From Oxalobacteraceae sp. CFBP 8761 (GTDB lineage: Bacteria > Pseudomonadota > Gammaproteobacteria > Burkholderiales > Burkholderiaceae_D), in NCBI GenBank assembly GCA_014841595.1, contig JACYUE010000001.1, positions 314,193 to 378,192 of the forward strand: a stretch of 64,000 bases of DNA. The letters are read 5' to 3'. The position numbers were made by a program, and so were the translations under genes. Positions 53,444-62,628 of this stretch are shown in pieces. Positions within the stretch are counted from its first letter, which is position 1, and each line of letters opens with the position of its first letter. The notes under the pieces are model-generated. The model saw only the letters and a list, made by a program, of their open reading frames with translations, did no database searches and was not told where the DNA came from.

Positions 53444-55948
53444 TCACTCCATCACCAGCAGCAGCCCGCGGATCACCAGGAATCCGGCGAAGCCCTGCAG
53501 CGTCACGTAGTGCCAGATCAGCGCGATATTGTCGCGCGTGGCACGGTTCTCGGGGACGATCATGCCGCGCCAGGCGCGCACGCACAGGTACGGGGCGGCC
53601 AGCAGCAGCACGAACAGCATGATGCCCTGGAAGCCGAGCAGGATCGAGATCGATGCACTCCATGTGTCGCGCGTGCCGTCCAGGTTCACGAGGCGCCAGC
53701 TGTAGACGTCGATGCCGAAGGCGCCGGCGGTGCACGCCAGTGCCACGATCAGCACCCACGGCGTGAGCTTGTTCGAGACCCGGTCGCTCAGCCACACCAG
53801 CGCGGAGCCGCCCAGCAGCAGGGCAGCCGACAGCAGCGTCCACGACCACGCTGGCAGCGATGCGCCAGGCGGTGGGCAGATCTGGAGCCGCATCGACGTG
53901 TGGATGTAGACGTAGGCGAACGAGCAGTAGATCAGGAACAGCACGATCAGCATGATGAACGTGCCCCACCACGAGTGCGACGCCGTGCCGCGCGCGCCGA
54001 TCGGCAGCGTGACGCCGCCGCCGATGTCGGCCTCGCGCATCGGCACCTTCTGGTCCGACTGCCACAGCCAGGCGATGATCGAACCGATGGCGATCAGGCC
54101 GCAGATGGTCGCCAGCACGTTGGCCTTGACGGTCAGCAGCAGGAAGAAGCCGGCGGTGCCGAAGGCGCCCAGCACGGTCAGCCAGCTGTCGCCCGGCAGA
54201 ATCATCAGATAGGTCGGCCTGGCGCTGACCGGGCTGGTGGCGATGGTTTCGCGGCGACCGGTGACGGTGTTCGGCAGGTAGTGACGGCCTTCGGCGACTT
54301 CCTTCGACAGCGTCGGCTGGTCCCACAGCGGGTCGTCCGACGTGATGATCGGGATGCTGCGGTTGCCGTAGTCTTCCGACGGCAGCCATTCGAGCGTGGC
54401 CGCGTTCCACGGATTGCCCACGTCCTTGGTCGGACGGCGCAGCGTGCGCGTAGCGTCGATGATCATCAAGAGGATGCCCAGCGCGAACAGGAACGAGCCC
54501 AGGGTCGAGATCATGTTCAGCGCGTCCCAGCCCATTTCGCTCGAATACGTGTAGACGCGGCGCGGCATGCCGAACAGGCCCGTGATGTGCATCGGGAAGA
54601 AGCTGATGTTAAAGCCCCCGAACAGCAGCCAGAAGGTCCACTTCGACAGGCGCTCGGACATCGTGTTGCCGTTGATGAGCGGGATCCAGTAGTAGATCGC
54701 GGCAAACACCGGGAACACCATGCCGCCGATGAGCACATAGTGCAGGTGGGCCACGATGAAGTAGGTGTCGTGTACCTGCCAGTCGAACGGGATCACGGCC
54801 ACCATCACGCCGGTCAGGCCGCCGAGCACGAAGATGAACATGAAGCCGAGCATGAACAGCGTCGGCGCATTCATCCTGATGCGGCCACTCCACAGCGTGG
54901 CGATCCAGCCGAATACCTGGATGCCGGTGGGGATCGCCACGGCCATGCTGGCCGCCGAGATCAGGCTCATTTCAATGACGCCCAGGCCGGCCGTGAACAT
55001 GTGGTGCGCCCACAGGCCGAAGCTGAAGATACCCACGCCGACCAGTGCGACGACGATCGCGCGGCGGCCCACCAGGCGGTTGCCGGCGATGGTCGGAATC
55101 ATCGTCGAGATCATGCCGGCTGCCGGCAGGAAGATGATGTAGACCTCGGGGTGGCCGAAGAACCAGAACAGGTGCTGCCAGATGATCGGGTCGCCGCCGC
55201 GCTCTGGGTCGAAGATCGGCAGGTTCAGCGCGCGCTCGAGTTCGAGCAGCGCCGTGCCGGCAATCACGGCCGGGAAGGCGATGACGATCATCACGCCCAC
55301 GACCAGCATGGCCCACGCATAGACGGGCATGCGGCGCAGCGTCATGCCCGGCGCGCGGGTAAACAGGATGCCGACGATCAGTTCGATGGCGCCGGCAATG
55401 GCGGAAATCTCGATGAAGCCGATCCCCAGCAGCCAGAAGTCGGCGTTCAGGCCGGGCGAATACTTCATGCCCGTCAGCGGCGGGTACATGAACCAGCCGC
55501 CGTCCGGCGCCAGGCCCCAGAACAGCGTGCAGAAGAAGGCCAGGCCACCGAAGGCGTAGCACCAGAACGCATACGCCGACAGGCGCGGGAACGGTAAATC
55601 GCGCGCGCCCAGCATATTCGGCAGCAGGTAGACGGCAATCGCCTCGACGATCGGAATCGCAAACAGGAACATCATCACGGTGCCATGCATCGTGAAGATC
55701 TGGTTGTAGGTGCCGGCCGAGACCAGGTCGTTGTCCGGCACCGACAGCTGCACCCGCATGATCAGGGCCAGGATGCCGGCCAGGATGAAGAACAGGATCG
55801 CGGTGCCGATGTACAGCAGGCCGATATTGGTGTTGTTGACCGACTTGAAGAAGCCCAGGCCGGATGGCGTCTTCCACACGGCCTCCAGTTTTTCCAGCTC
55901 CTCTGGCGGGCGTGGGGCGGAGTTCGGTAAGGTTGCGTCGCGCGTCAT
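53444..55948 (-). CDS. Cytochrome c oxidase subunit I-III fusion (CtaD-CtaE)
   Basis: 834 residues. The first 560 or so form subunit I with about twelve helices. Haem and CuB ligands lie in MHGTVM, FFGHPEVYIIFLP (with the cross-linked Tyr), WAHHMF and VAHLHYVLIGG. The Glu of GHPEVY marks an A1-type haem-copper oxidase. From about residue 615 a subunit III-like helical domain follows in the same chain (SHSWWGTFIMLIVLF, then TLQGFAGFLVIRG). It reduces oxygen to water and pumps protons. The start overlaps the subunit II stop by 4 bases. Confidence 0.95.
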   Translation of the reverse strand: MTRDATLPNSAPRPPEELEKLEAVWKTPSGLGFFKSVNNTNIGLLYIGTAILFFILAGILALIMRVQLSVPDNDLVSAGTYNQIFTMHGTVMMFLFAIPIVEAIAVYLLPNMLGARDLPFPRLSAYAFWCYAFGGLAFFCTLFWGLAPDGGWFMYPPLTGMKYSPGLNADFWLLGIGFIEISAIAGAIELIVGILFTRAPGMTLRRMPVYAWAMLVVGVMIVIAFPAVIAGTALLELERALNLPIFDPERGGDPIIWQHLFWFFGHPEVYIIFLPAAGMISTMIPTIAGNRLVGRRAIVVALVGVGIFSFGLWAHHMFTAGLGVIEMSLISAASMAVAIPTGIQVFGWIATLWSGRIRMNAPTLFMLGFMFIFVLGGLTGVMVAVIPFDWQVHDTYFIVAHLHYVLIGGMVFPVFAAIYYWIPLINGNTMSERLSKWTFWLLFGGFNISFFPMHITGLFGMPRRVYTYSSEMGWDALNMISTLGSFLFALGILLMIIDATRTLRRPTKDVGNPWNAATLEWLPSEDYGNRSIPIITSDDPLWDQPTLSKEVAEGRHYLPNTVTGRRETIATSPVSARPTYLMILPGDSWLTVLGAFGTAGFFLLLTVKANVLATICGLIAIGSIIAWLWQSDQKVPMREADIGGGVTLPIGARGTASHSWWGTFIMLIVLFLIYCSFAYVYIHTSMRLQICPPPGASLPAWSWTLLSAALLLGGSALVWLSDRVSNKLTPWVLIVALACTAGAFGIDVYSWRLVNLDGTRDTWSASISILLGFQGIMLFVLLLAAPYLCVRAWRGMIVPENRATRDNIALIWHYVTLQGFAGFLVIRGLLLVME

Positions 55949-56913
55949 TTCAGGTGCTCAAGGTAAGTGGCCAGTGCGCGCAGGGTCTCGCCGTCCAGGT
56001 CCGGGGAGGGCGGCATGAAGACGCCCGTTTTGATGGCTTGCGGGTCGGCGATCCAGCCGGCCAGCGTACCGCGGTGGTTGCGCAGCGTGCCAGCGGCGAT
56101 GTGCCGGCGGCTGCCGATGTGCGTGAGGTCAGGGCCGAGGCGCGGGGCATCGGCAATCCGGGCATCCAGCTGCGGCGCGACATCGGTCACGCCGCGAATG
56201 GTGTGGCAGGTCTGGCACTGCTGCGCGAGGAACGCCTCGCGGCCGCGCTGCAGCACCGTGGTGTCGGCCGGCACGGCCGGCTGGGCCTGGCGCGCGAGCC
56301 AGGCGTCGAACTCGGGGCGCGGCAGGGCGATCACGTGGAACGCCATGCGCGCGTGCTGCTCGCCGCAGTATTCGGCGCACTGGCCGCGGTAGGTGCCCGG
56401 CTTGTCGGCGCGCAGGTTCAGGCCCGTGACGCGGCCCGGGATCATGTCGCGCTTGCCCGCCAGCGACGGCACCCACAGACTGTGGATCACGTCCGATGCG
56501 GTCAGGCCCAGGTACACCGATTCGCCGACCGGAATATAAATCTCGTTGGCGCTGATGATTTCGCGATTGCTGGTCGGGTCGCGGTAGCGCACTTCCCACC
56601 ACCACATCTTGCCGGTCACGGAGATGCTCAATGCCTTGTGCGAGGTTTGCGGCACCAGTTGCCCGGTGCGCCAGGTGCTCCAGGTGAGCAGCGCGGTGAG
56701 CACGATGACCGGAAACGCGATGCCGGCACCGAGGATCCAGACGCCGGGCGTGATCGGGCGCGCCTGGCGCCGCATGGCCAGCGCGAGCAGGCCCATGACG
56801 ATGGCAAAGATTACCGTGCCGCCGACGAACAGGACCCAGGTGAACTGGTAAATGATGGCCGCGTCGGCGCCGGCCGGATGCATGACGGACTGGATGTCGC
56901 TGATTGGCGTCAT
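55945..56913 (-). CDS. Cytochrome c oxidase subunit II with fused cytochrome c (caa3 type)
   Basis: 322 residues. Two N-terminal membrane helices are followed by the cupredoxin domain with the CuA site CAEYCGEQH. A C-terminal cytochrome c domain has haem site CQTCH and a distal Met in TGVFMPPSPD. The fusion defines a caa3-type oxidase, in which the subunit itself receives electrons from c-type cytochromes. It stands 1 base after the cytochrome gene and overlaps the subunit I gene. Confidence 0.95.
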   Translation of the reverse strand: MTPISDIQSVMHPAGADAAIIYQFTWVLFVGGTVIFAIVMGLLALAMRRQARPITPGVWILGAGIAFPVIVLTALLTWSTWRTGQLVPQTSHKALSISVTGKMWWWEVRYRDPTSNREIISANEIYIPVGESVYLGLTASDVIHSLWVPSLAGKRDMIPGRVTGLNLRADKPGTYRGQCAEYCGEQHARMAFHVIALPRPEFDAWLARQAQPAVPADTTVLQRGREAFLAQQCQTCHTIRGVTDVAPQLDARIADAPRLGPDLTHIGSRRHIAAGTLRNHRGTLAGWIADPQAIKTGVFMPPSPDLDGETLRALATYLEHLK

Positions 56914-56914
56914 A

Positions 56915-57340
56915 TTATTTGAGCGAATACATGAAGGCGGCCATGTGGCGCGCCTCGTCGTCGGTAATGCCGAGCGCAGGCATCAGGGTACCGGGTTTCA
57001 CGGCGGGGGGATTCTGGAGGAAGCGGATCATGTTCTCTGGCTGGTTCGGGATGCTGCCGGCGATATAGCTCAGGCGGCCCATGGACTGCAGTGAAGGACC
57101 TGCATCGCCATTCGGACCCTGGACTTCGGGAATGAAATGGCAGGCGGCGCACTGGTACTGCTGCACCAGCAGGCGCCCACGTTCGGGATCGCCACCGGCG
57201 ACGCGCGAGACGGGTTCTTCTTTTGCGCAGCCGCTCGCCAGGGCTGCGAGGACGAGCAGGGCGCTCGTTGTCGCACGCGTAGTGCGGGATGCCCTCAGCA
57301 CAGAAGACAGGCGTTGATATTGACGAGATGGGTTGCGCAC
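56915..57340 (-). CDS. Lipoprotein cytochrome c of the oxidase operon
   Basis: 141 residues. A lipobox LASGC ends the signal; the haem c site is CAACH and the probable axial Met lies in GTLMPALG. It is the first gene of the oxidase operon and presumably feeds electrons to the caa3 enzyme at the membrane surface. It is divergent from two more cytochrome c genes, with an 81-base gap holding both promoters. Confidence 0.88.
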   Translation of the reverse strand: MRNPSRQYQRLSSVLRASRTTRATTSALLVLAALASGCAKEEPVSRVAGGDPERGRLLVQQYQCAACHFIPEVQGPNGDAGPSLQSMGRLSYIAGSIPNQPENMIRFLQNPPAVKPGTLMPALGITDDEARHMAAFMYSLK

Positions 57341-57421
57341 GGTTGATTTTTCGTGAAAAAGCGATGGCTTTTATAATACAAGGAAAGTAGATGTCATTCT
57401 TTCAACTGGACGCCCTAGGCT

Positions 57422-58024
57422 ATGCTATCGAATCGCGCACGACTTATTGTCAAGACCATGGTCCTGACCCTGCTGGGGGCGGGCACAATTGGCGCCGTCG
57501 GTGGCCTGATCGTGCTGCGCGGCGGCTTCTATGACCTGAGTGCAATCACGCAGCACTACGCGCTGGTGTACACCGTGCTGGGTGAGGGCATGCAGTACTC
57601 GGTCCAGAACCATGCGCGCGAGATCGTGGTTCCACCCAACCTGAACACGCCCGAACGCCTGCAGCGCGGCGCGCTGGTCTACCAGGCCAACTGTGTGCAA
57701 TGCCACGGCGGCCCGGGCGTCGCGCCCAGCACGATCGGCATGAGCATGCAGCCGGCCCCGGGCCCGCTGGTCGATGCCGATGTCAACTGGAAGACGCGCG
57801 AGCTGTACTGGATCACCCGCAACGGCATCAAGATGAGCGGCATGCCCGCCTGGGAATACCACCTGAGTGAGCCGGACATGTGGGCGGTGGTGGCGTTCGT
57901 GGGCGCCATGCCGGGCATGACGAGCCAGGACTTCAAACGCATGACGGCAGGCGGTGCCGTTCCGCCGCATGTCGAGCAGACGGCAACGGGCCGCGCACAG
58001 CAGGGTCAGGAAGGCCAGCCATGA
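57422..58024 (+). CDS. Membrane-anchored cytochrome c
   Basis: 200 residues. An uncleaved N-terminal helix (VLTLLGAGTIGAVGGLIVL) anchors a periplasmic domain with haem site CVQCH and a probable axial Met in IKMSGMPAWE. It is of the type found as electron carriers beside haem-copper oxidases and dehydrogenases. It overlaps the next cytochrome gene by ATGA. Confidence 0.88.
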   Translation: MLSNRARLIVKTMVLTLLGAGTIGAVGGLIVLRGGFYDLSAITQHYALVYTVLGEGMQYSVQNHAREIVVPPNLNTPERLQRGALVYQANCVQCHGGPGVAPSTIGMSMQPAPGPLVDADVNWKTRELYWITRNGIKMSGMPAWEYHLSEPDMWAVVAFVGAMPGMTSQDFKRMTAGGAVPPHVEQTATGRAQQGQEGQP

Positions 58025-58377
58025 AATCCACGATCACCATCCTACTTGGCGTGTCCGCGCTGCTGGCCGGCTGCGGCCCGAAACTGGCCCCTGGCCTGGT
58101 CGGCGACCCGATGCGCGGCAAGATCGCCGCCGCGCAATACGCCTGCCATTCCTGCCACGTGGTGCCGGGCGTGCCTGGCTCGGACGTGCGCGTGGGCCGG
58201 CCGCTCGACGAGCTCGCGCAGCAGCGCTACATCGCCGGCAAACTGCCCAACACCCAGGCCAACCTGGTGCGCTGGATCCGCGATCCGCAGGCGATCGATC
58301 CGGGCAATGCGATGCCGAACATGGGCGTGAGCGAGCGCGATGCGATCGACATCAGCGCGTACCTGCTGAGCCACTAA
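58021..58377 (+). CDS. Small lipoprotein cytochrome c
   Basis: 118 residues from the ATG at 58021. The signal ends in LLAGC; the haem site is CHSCH and the axial Met is probably in GNAMPNMGV. The arrangement is similar to the cytochrome at 56915-57340 (PNTQANLVRWIRDPQAIDPG corresponds to the PNQPENMIRFLQNP part), so the two may be paralogues. Confidence 0.88.
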   Translation: MKSTITILLGVSALLAGCGPKLAPGLVGDPMRGKIAAAQYACHSCHVVPGVPGSDVRVGRPLDELAQQRYIAGKLPNTQANLVRWIRDPQAIDPGNAMPNMGVSERDAIDISAYLLSH

Positions 58378-58433
58378 GGCTTGGTTGACACCATTCATTG
58401 GTATCATTCGCGTTTTTCTACAGGAATGACATC

Positions 58434-59282
58434 ATGAGACTGGTCCGCTATGGCCGCCCGGGCAAGGAAAAGCCGGGCCTGTTCGATGAAGAGGGCCGCC
58501 TGCGCGACCTGTCCGGGATCATCGACGACATCGATCCGTCGCAGCTGTCCGACAAGGCGCTGCGCAAACTCGCCAAACTCGACCAGAAAACGCTGCCGCT
58601 CGTGCGCGGCAATCCGCGCCTGGGCGTGCCGGTCAAGGGCATCGGAAAATTCATCGGCATCGGCATGAACTACCTGGACCACGTGCGCGAAACGGGCGCC
58701 GAGGTGCCGGCCGAACCGATCTTCTTCACCAAGGCGATCAGCGCCCTGAACGGCCCGGACGATCCGATCCAGCTGCCGAAAGGCTCGAAGAAAACCGACT
58801 GGGAAGTCGAACTCGGGGTGATCATCGGCACGCGCGCGCAGTACGTGAGCGAAGAAGAGGCGCTCAAGTTCGTGGCCGGGTATTGCGTCGTCAACGACGT
58901 GACCGAGCGCGCCTTCCAGTTCGAGATGGGCTCGCAGTGGGACAAGGGCAAGGGCTGCGATACCTTCGGCCCGGTCGGCCCGTTCCTCGTCACGCGCGAC
59001 GAGATCCTCGACGTGCAGGACCTCGACCTGTACCTGGAACTGAACGGCAAGCGCATGCAGACCGGGAATACGGCCAGCATGATCTTCAGCGTGGCGCAGC
59101 TCGTCAGCTACGTGTCGCGCTTCATGACGCTCGAGCCGGGCGACATCATCACCACCGGCACACCGCCGGGCGTAGGCATGGGCCGCAAGCCACAGCGCTT
59201 CCTCAAGAAGGGCGACCAGCTGCGCCTGGGGATCGCCGGTCTCGGCGAGCAGCAGGCCGATGTCGTGGCGTATCCGAAGTAA
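58434..59282 (+). CDS. Fumarylacetoacetate hydrolase family protein
   Basis: 282 residues. The N-terminal small domain is followed by the FAH barrel: GKFIGIGMNYLDHVRETG, PIFFTKAISALNGP, and the metal-site acids in DWEVELGVIIG and CVVNDVTERAFQ. Members hydrolyse or hydrate 2-oxo acids (acylpyruvases, 2-keto-pentenoate hydratases, oxaloacetate decarboxylases); the substrate cannot be told. The ATG at 58434 is preferred to one 36 bases upstream. No aromatic-degradation genes flank it. Confidence 0.88.
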   Translation: MRLVRYGRPGKEKPGLFDEEGRLRDLSGIIDDIDPSQLSDKALRKLAKLDQKTLPLVRGNPRLGVPVKGIGKFIGIGMNYLDHVRETGAEVPAEPIFFTKAISALNGPDDPIQLPKGSKKTDWEVELGVIIGTRAQYVSEEEALKFVAGYCVVNDVTERAFQFEMGSQWDKGKGCDTFGPVGPFLVTRDEILDVQDLDLYLELNGKRMQTGNTASMIFSVAQLVSYVSRFMTLEPGDIITTGTPPGVGMGRKPQRFLKKGDQLRLGIAGLGEQQADVVAYPK

Positions 59283-59288
59283 GTTGTG

Positions 59289-59846
59289 TCAGGGCGGGCC
59301 GCCACGCGGCTCGCCTGTATCCGGTACGGCGGTGCGCGCCGTGTTCATCACCATCGCCAGCAGCGTGTAGTACCCGCAGATCCCCATCAAGTCGACCGCG
59401 CCCTGTTCGCCGAACAGCGCCAGCGCGTCCGCATACACGCGGTCCGACACCGCTTTTGTCTCGTGCAGCTCGATGCAGAAGTCGTGCACCACCGCCTCGT
59501 CGACCAGCATGTCGGCGGGCCGCTCACGCGCCGCAACCGCCGCGATGACGGCCGGCGGAATCCCTGCTTGCACCGCGATCGGCGCATGGATTGCCCATTC
59601 GACGGCCTGGTCCCACTGGCGCGCCGTGACCAGGATTGCCAGCTCCGACAAGCGCACACCGAGCGCGCTGCGGTAGCGCAGGTACTCGCCCATGCGCTGC
59701 GCATGCAGCATCAGTTCGGGACTGCGCAGCAGCGGCACGAACGGACCGTAGACGGCGCCGCGCGGGCCGTCGATGATCTCCTGCGCAGCGGCGCGCTGGG
59801 CCGTGGTCAAAGCGTGATCGGGGATGGGGCCGAGACGTTCATTCAT
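59289..59846 (-). CDS. Carboxymuconolactone decarboxylase family protein
   Basis: 185 residues from the ATG at 59846. The central segment LRSPELMLHAQRMGEYLRYRSALG followed by RLSELAILVTARQWDQAVEWAIH is the family signature. The usual CxxC of AhpD-type peroxidases is not seen: the expected place reads EWAIHAP. It is therefore probably not AhpD, and is closer to the decarboxylase branch without redox cysteines. It is convergent with the FAH-family gene; the reaction is unknown. Confidence 0.82.
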   Translation of the reverse strand: MNERLGPIPDHALTTAQRAAAQEIIDGPRGAVYGPFVPLLRSPELMLHAQRMGEYLRYRSALGVRLSELAILVTARQWDQAVEWAIHAPIAVQAGIPPAVIAAVAARERPADMLVDEAVVHDFCIELHETKAVSDRVYADALALFGEQGAVDLMGICGYYTLLAMVMNTARTAVPDTGEPRGGPP

Positions 59847-59977
59847 CGAGCATACCCGCCTGTTGTATCGAAATTGAAGGCAGGAAAATATTCGCACGGC
59901 CCGCGCTAAAAATCAAAAGAAGTGCCTCGGAGCACGCTTATCGTCAAGCGTTGCAGTCACCGCCGAGGGAGCCGTCC

Positions 59978-61315
59978 ATGAGCCACATCATCCACCGCAA
60001 CCTGCGCCAGATGCCGCCCACGGCGGTTGGCGGCGCAGGCATCGTGCTGCGCGACAGCAGCGGCAAGACCTACCTCGACGCCAGCAGCGGCGCGGCCGTG
60101 TCCTCGCTCGGCCATGGCCACCCGGACGTGATTGCGGCCATGCACCGCCAGATCGACCGCTGCGCCTACGCCCATACCGCGTTCTTTACCACCGAAGTGG
60201 CCGAGCAACTGGCCGACCGCCTGATCGCCGGCGGGCCGCAGGACATGGGCGGCGTGTATTTCGTCTCGGGTGGCTCGGAAGCGATGGAGACCGCGCTCAA
60301 GCTGGCGCGCCAGTACTGGGTCGAGGCGGGCGAGCCGCAGCGCACGCAATTCATCGCGCGCCGCCAGAGCTACCATGGCAACACGCTGGGCGCGCTGGGC
60401 GTGGGTGGCAACGAGTGGCGCAAGCGCGCCTTTGCGCCGCTGCTGAAAGAGGCGCTGCGGGTCGCGCCCTGTTATGCCTACCGGGGCTGCACCGACGGCA
60501 TGTCGCTCGACGACTACACGGCCGGCCTGCTCGACGAACTCGAAACGGCCGTCATCAAGGCCGGGCCGGACACCATCATCGCTTTCGTCGCCGAGCCGGT
60601 GGTGGGCGCCACCGGCGGCGCGATCCCGCCCACGCCGGGCTACTTCCAGGGCGTGCGCGATATCTGCGACCGGCACCGCATCCTGTTGATCGCCGATGAA
60701 GTCATGTGCGGCATGGGCCGCACCGGCAGCATGTATGCGATCGGGCAGGAGGGCGTGGCGCCGGACATCGTGGCCGTGGCCAAGGGGCTGGGCGCCGGCT
60801 ACCAGCCGATCGGTGCGGTGCTCGCGCACGAGGCGATTGTCGACACGCTGCGCCAGCGCAGCGGCATGTTCCAGCACGGGCACACGTATATCGGTCACCC
60901 GGTGGCGGCAGCGGCGGCGCTGGCGGTGCAGCAGGTGATCGAGCGTGACGATCTGCTGGCGCAGGTGCAGCGCCGGGGCGCATTGCTGCGGCAGATGCTG
61001 GGGGATGCGTTTGGCACGCACGAACACGTGGGCGATATCCGCGGGCGCGGGCTGTTCATGGCGCTGGAATTGGTGCGGGACCGCGAGACCAAGGCGCCGT
61101 TCGCGCCGGAGGTCAAACTGCACGCGGCGATCAAGGCCGAGGCGATGGCGCGCGGCTTGCTGGTGTATCCGATGGGCGGGACGATCGATGGTCAGCTGGG
61201 TGACCACGTGTTGCTGGCGCCGCCGTTTATCGTGACGCCGGGGGAGTTGTCGGAGATCGTGTCGCGGCTGGACGCGGCGGTCAAGGCTGCGTTGGCGACG
61301 GCCCTCATGGGGTGA
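59978..61315 (+). CDS. Class III aminotransferase (PLP-dependent)
   Basis: 445 residues from the ATG at 59978 (GAGGGAG upstream). The fold and PLP site are clear: GGSEAMETALKLARQYW, IIAFVAEPVVGATGG, LLIADEVMCGMGRTG and the PLP lysine in VAVAKGLGAGYQPIGA. Class III enzymes act on omega-amino acids, diamines or glutamate semialdehyde; the substrate is not determined. It is convergent with the carboxylesterase gene. No pathway partner is adjacent. Confidence 0.92.
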   Translation: MSHIIHRNLRQMPPTAVGGAGIVLRDSSGKTYLDASSGAAVSSLGHGHPDVIAAMHRQIDRCAYAHTAFFTTEVAEQLADRLIAGGPQDMGGVYFVSGGSEAMETALKLARQYWVEAGEPQRTQFIARRQSYHGNTLGALGVGGNEWRKRAFAPLLKEALRVAPCYAYRGCTDGMSLDDYTAGLLDELETAVIKAGPDTIIAFVAEPVVGATGGAIPPTPGYFQGVRDICDRHRILLIADEVMCGMGRTGSMYAIGQEGVAPDIVAVAKGLGAGYQPIGAVLAHEAIVDTLRQRSGMFQHGHTYIGHPVAAAAALAVQQVIERDDLLAQVQRRGALLRQMLGDAFGTHEHVGDIRGRGLFMALELVRDRETKAPFAPEVKLHAAIKAEAMARGLLVYPMGGTIDGQLGDHVLLAPPFIVTPGELSEIVSRLDAAVKAALATALMG

Positions 61316-61333
61316 GGGCCGCCGTTGCCGATG

Positions 61334-62002
61334 TTACGCGACGACCTTGCGAATCCACTTTGAAATGTCCTGCACCTCTTCGAGGCACAGCGTGTGCTGC
61401 ATCGGATACGCATGCCACTCGACCTGGTAGCCGAGCGCCTCGACGACCTTGCGCGACTCTTCGGCGCGGGCAAACGGCACCACCGGATCCTGCACGCCAT
61501 GCGCCATGAAGATCGGCGTGCCCAGGCTCGCTTCGCTGCGCTCGGTGCCGGCGACGCTGGACAGCGGCAGGTAGCCCGACAGGCACAGCATGCCCGCCAG
61601 TTTCTCGGGGTGGCGCAAGCCCGTCTGCAGCGTCATCGCGCAGCCCTGCGAGAAGCCGGCCAGGATGATGCGCGAGGCCGGGATGCCGCGCGCTTTTTCG
61701 CGGGCGATCAGCGCTTCGACCTGCAACTGCGATGCGCGCAAGCCGCCTTCGTCTTCGCGCCGTGTGAGGTCGGTGGCGACGATGTCGTACCACGAGCGCA
61801 TCACGTAGCCGCCGTTGATCGTCACCGGCATCGTGTTCGCATGCGGGAACACAAAGCGGATGCCCGGCAGGCCGGTCAGGTCCAGTTCGCGCACGAGCGG
61901 CACGAAGTCATTGCCATCGGCGCCCAGGCCGTGCAGCCAGACGACGGCGATGGTCGGATTCGGGGCGGTCTCGATTTCGATATTGTCCAGCAGCTGGGTC
62001 AT
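61334..62002 (-). CDS. Carboxylesterase/phospholipase-type alpha/beta hydrolase
   Basis: 222 residues, the normal length of the family of Pseudomonas EstB and eukaryotic acyl-protein thioesterase. The catalytic triad is complete: Ser in GFSQGCAM, Asp in HGVQDPVVP and His in MQHTLCLEE. The oxyanion loop reads VVWLHGLGADGNDF. It cleaves short acyl esters or thioesters in the cytoplasm. The start overlaps the mogA stop by ATGA. Confidence 0.93.
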   Translation of the reverse strand: MTQLLDNIEIETAPNPTIAVVWLHGLGADGNDFVPLVRELDLTGLPGIRFVFPHANTMPVTINGGYVMRSWYDIVATDLTRREDEGGLRASQLQVEALIAREKARGIPASRIILAGFSQGCAMTLQTGLRHPEKLAGMLCLSGYLPLSSVAGTERSEASLGTPIFMAHGVQDPVVPFARAEESRKVVEALGYQVEWHAYPMQHTLCLEEVQDISKWIRKVVA

Positions 62003-62628
62003 GGTGTCTTTCGCAATGCCGATTTGGGGCGGAAGGTCTGGCTGACCGCCGGATTGGTTTCCATGTACGGGCCACCGATCAGGTCGACGCAGTAGGGGAC
62101 GGCCGCGAAGATGCCGCCGACGATCGTGGCGCCGGCGTCGTCCCGGAGGCCTTCGAGCGTTTCCTTGATCGACTTGGGCTGGCCCGGCAGGTTCATGATC
62201 AGGGCCGCGTGGTCTGCGGTTTCACGGATCACGGCCGTCTGGCGCGACAGGATCGCGGTCGGCACGAAGCGCAGGCTGATCTGGCGCATCTGCTCGCCGA
62301 AGCCCGGCATCTCTTTGGTGGCAACCGCCAGCGTGGCCTCGGGCGTGACGTCGCGCCGCGACGGGCCGGTGCCGCCGGTGGTGAGCACCAAGTGGCAGCG
62401 CGCCGTGTCGACCAGCTCGATCAGCGTGGCCTCGATGGCCGCGCGCTCGTCCGGGATCAGGCGCGTCTCGATGCGATACGGCGTCGTGAGCGCGCTGGCC
62501 AGCCAGTCGGTCAGCGCCGGGATGCCCTTGTCTTCGTAGACCCCGCCGCTGGCGCGGTCGGAAACGGAGACAAGGCCGATCACCAGCGCATCGTTACCGA
62601 CAGCGTTACTCGTCGTCGGACTCGTCAT
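61999..62628 (-). CDS. mogA: Molybdopterin adenylyltransferase
   Basis: 209 residues from the ATG at 62628. It activates molybdopterin with AMP before molybdenum insertion. MoCF signatures are visible: VLTTGGTGPSRRDVTPEA and, near the end, IMNLPGQPKSIKETLEG. The start lies 22 bases inside the end of yjgA, so the two are coupled. Together yjgA-mogA-esterase form an operon on the minus strand. No other molybdenum cofactor gene is in view. Confidence 0.93.
   Translation of the reverse strand: MTSPTTSNAVGNDALVIGLVSVSDRASGGVYEDKGIPALTDWLASALTTPYRIETRLIPDERAAIEATLIELVDTARCHLVLTTGGTGPSRRDVTPEATLAVATKEMPGFGEQMRQISLRFVPTAILSRQTAVIRETADHAALIMNLPGQPKSIKETLEGLRDDAGATIVGGIFAAVPYCVDLIGGPYMETNPAVSQTFRPKSALRKTP

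Noticed and set aside
53234..55597. Long plus-strand open frame across the oxidase gene
   Set aside because: It is antisense to an unmistakable cytochrome oxidase and has biased composition with no domain.
59951..59977. Earlier ATG for the class III aminotransferase
   Set aside because: The ATG at 59978 has the better ribosome site (GAGGGAG) and begins at the family's conserved start.
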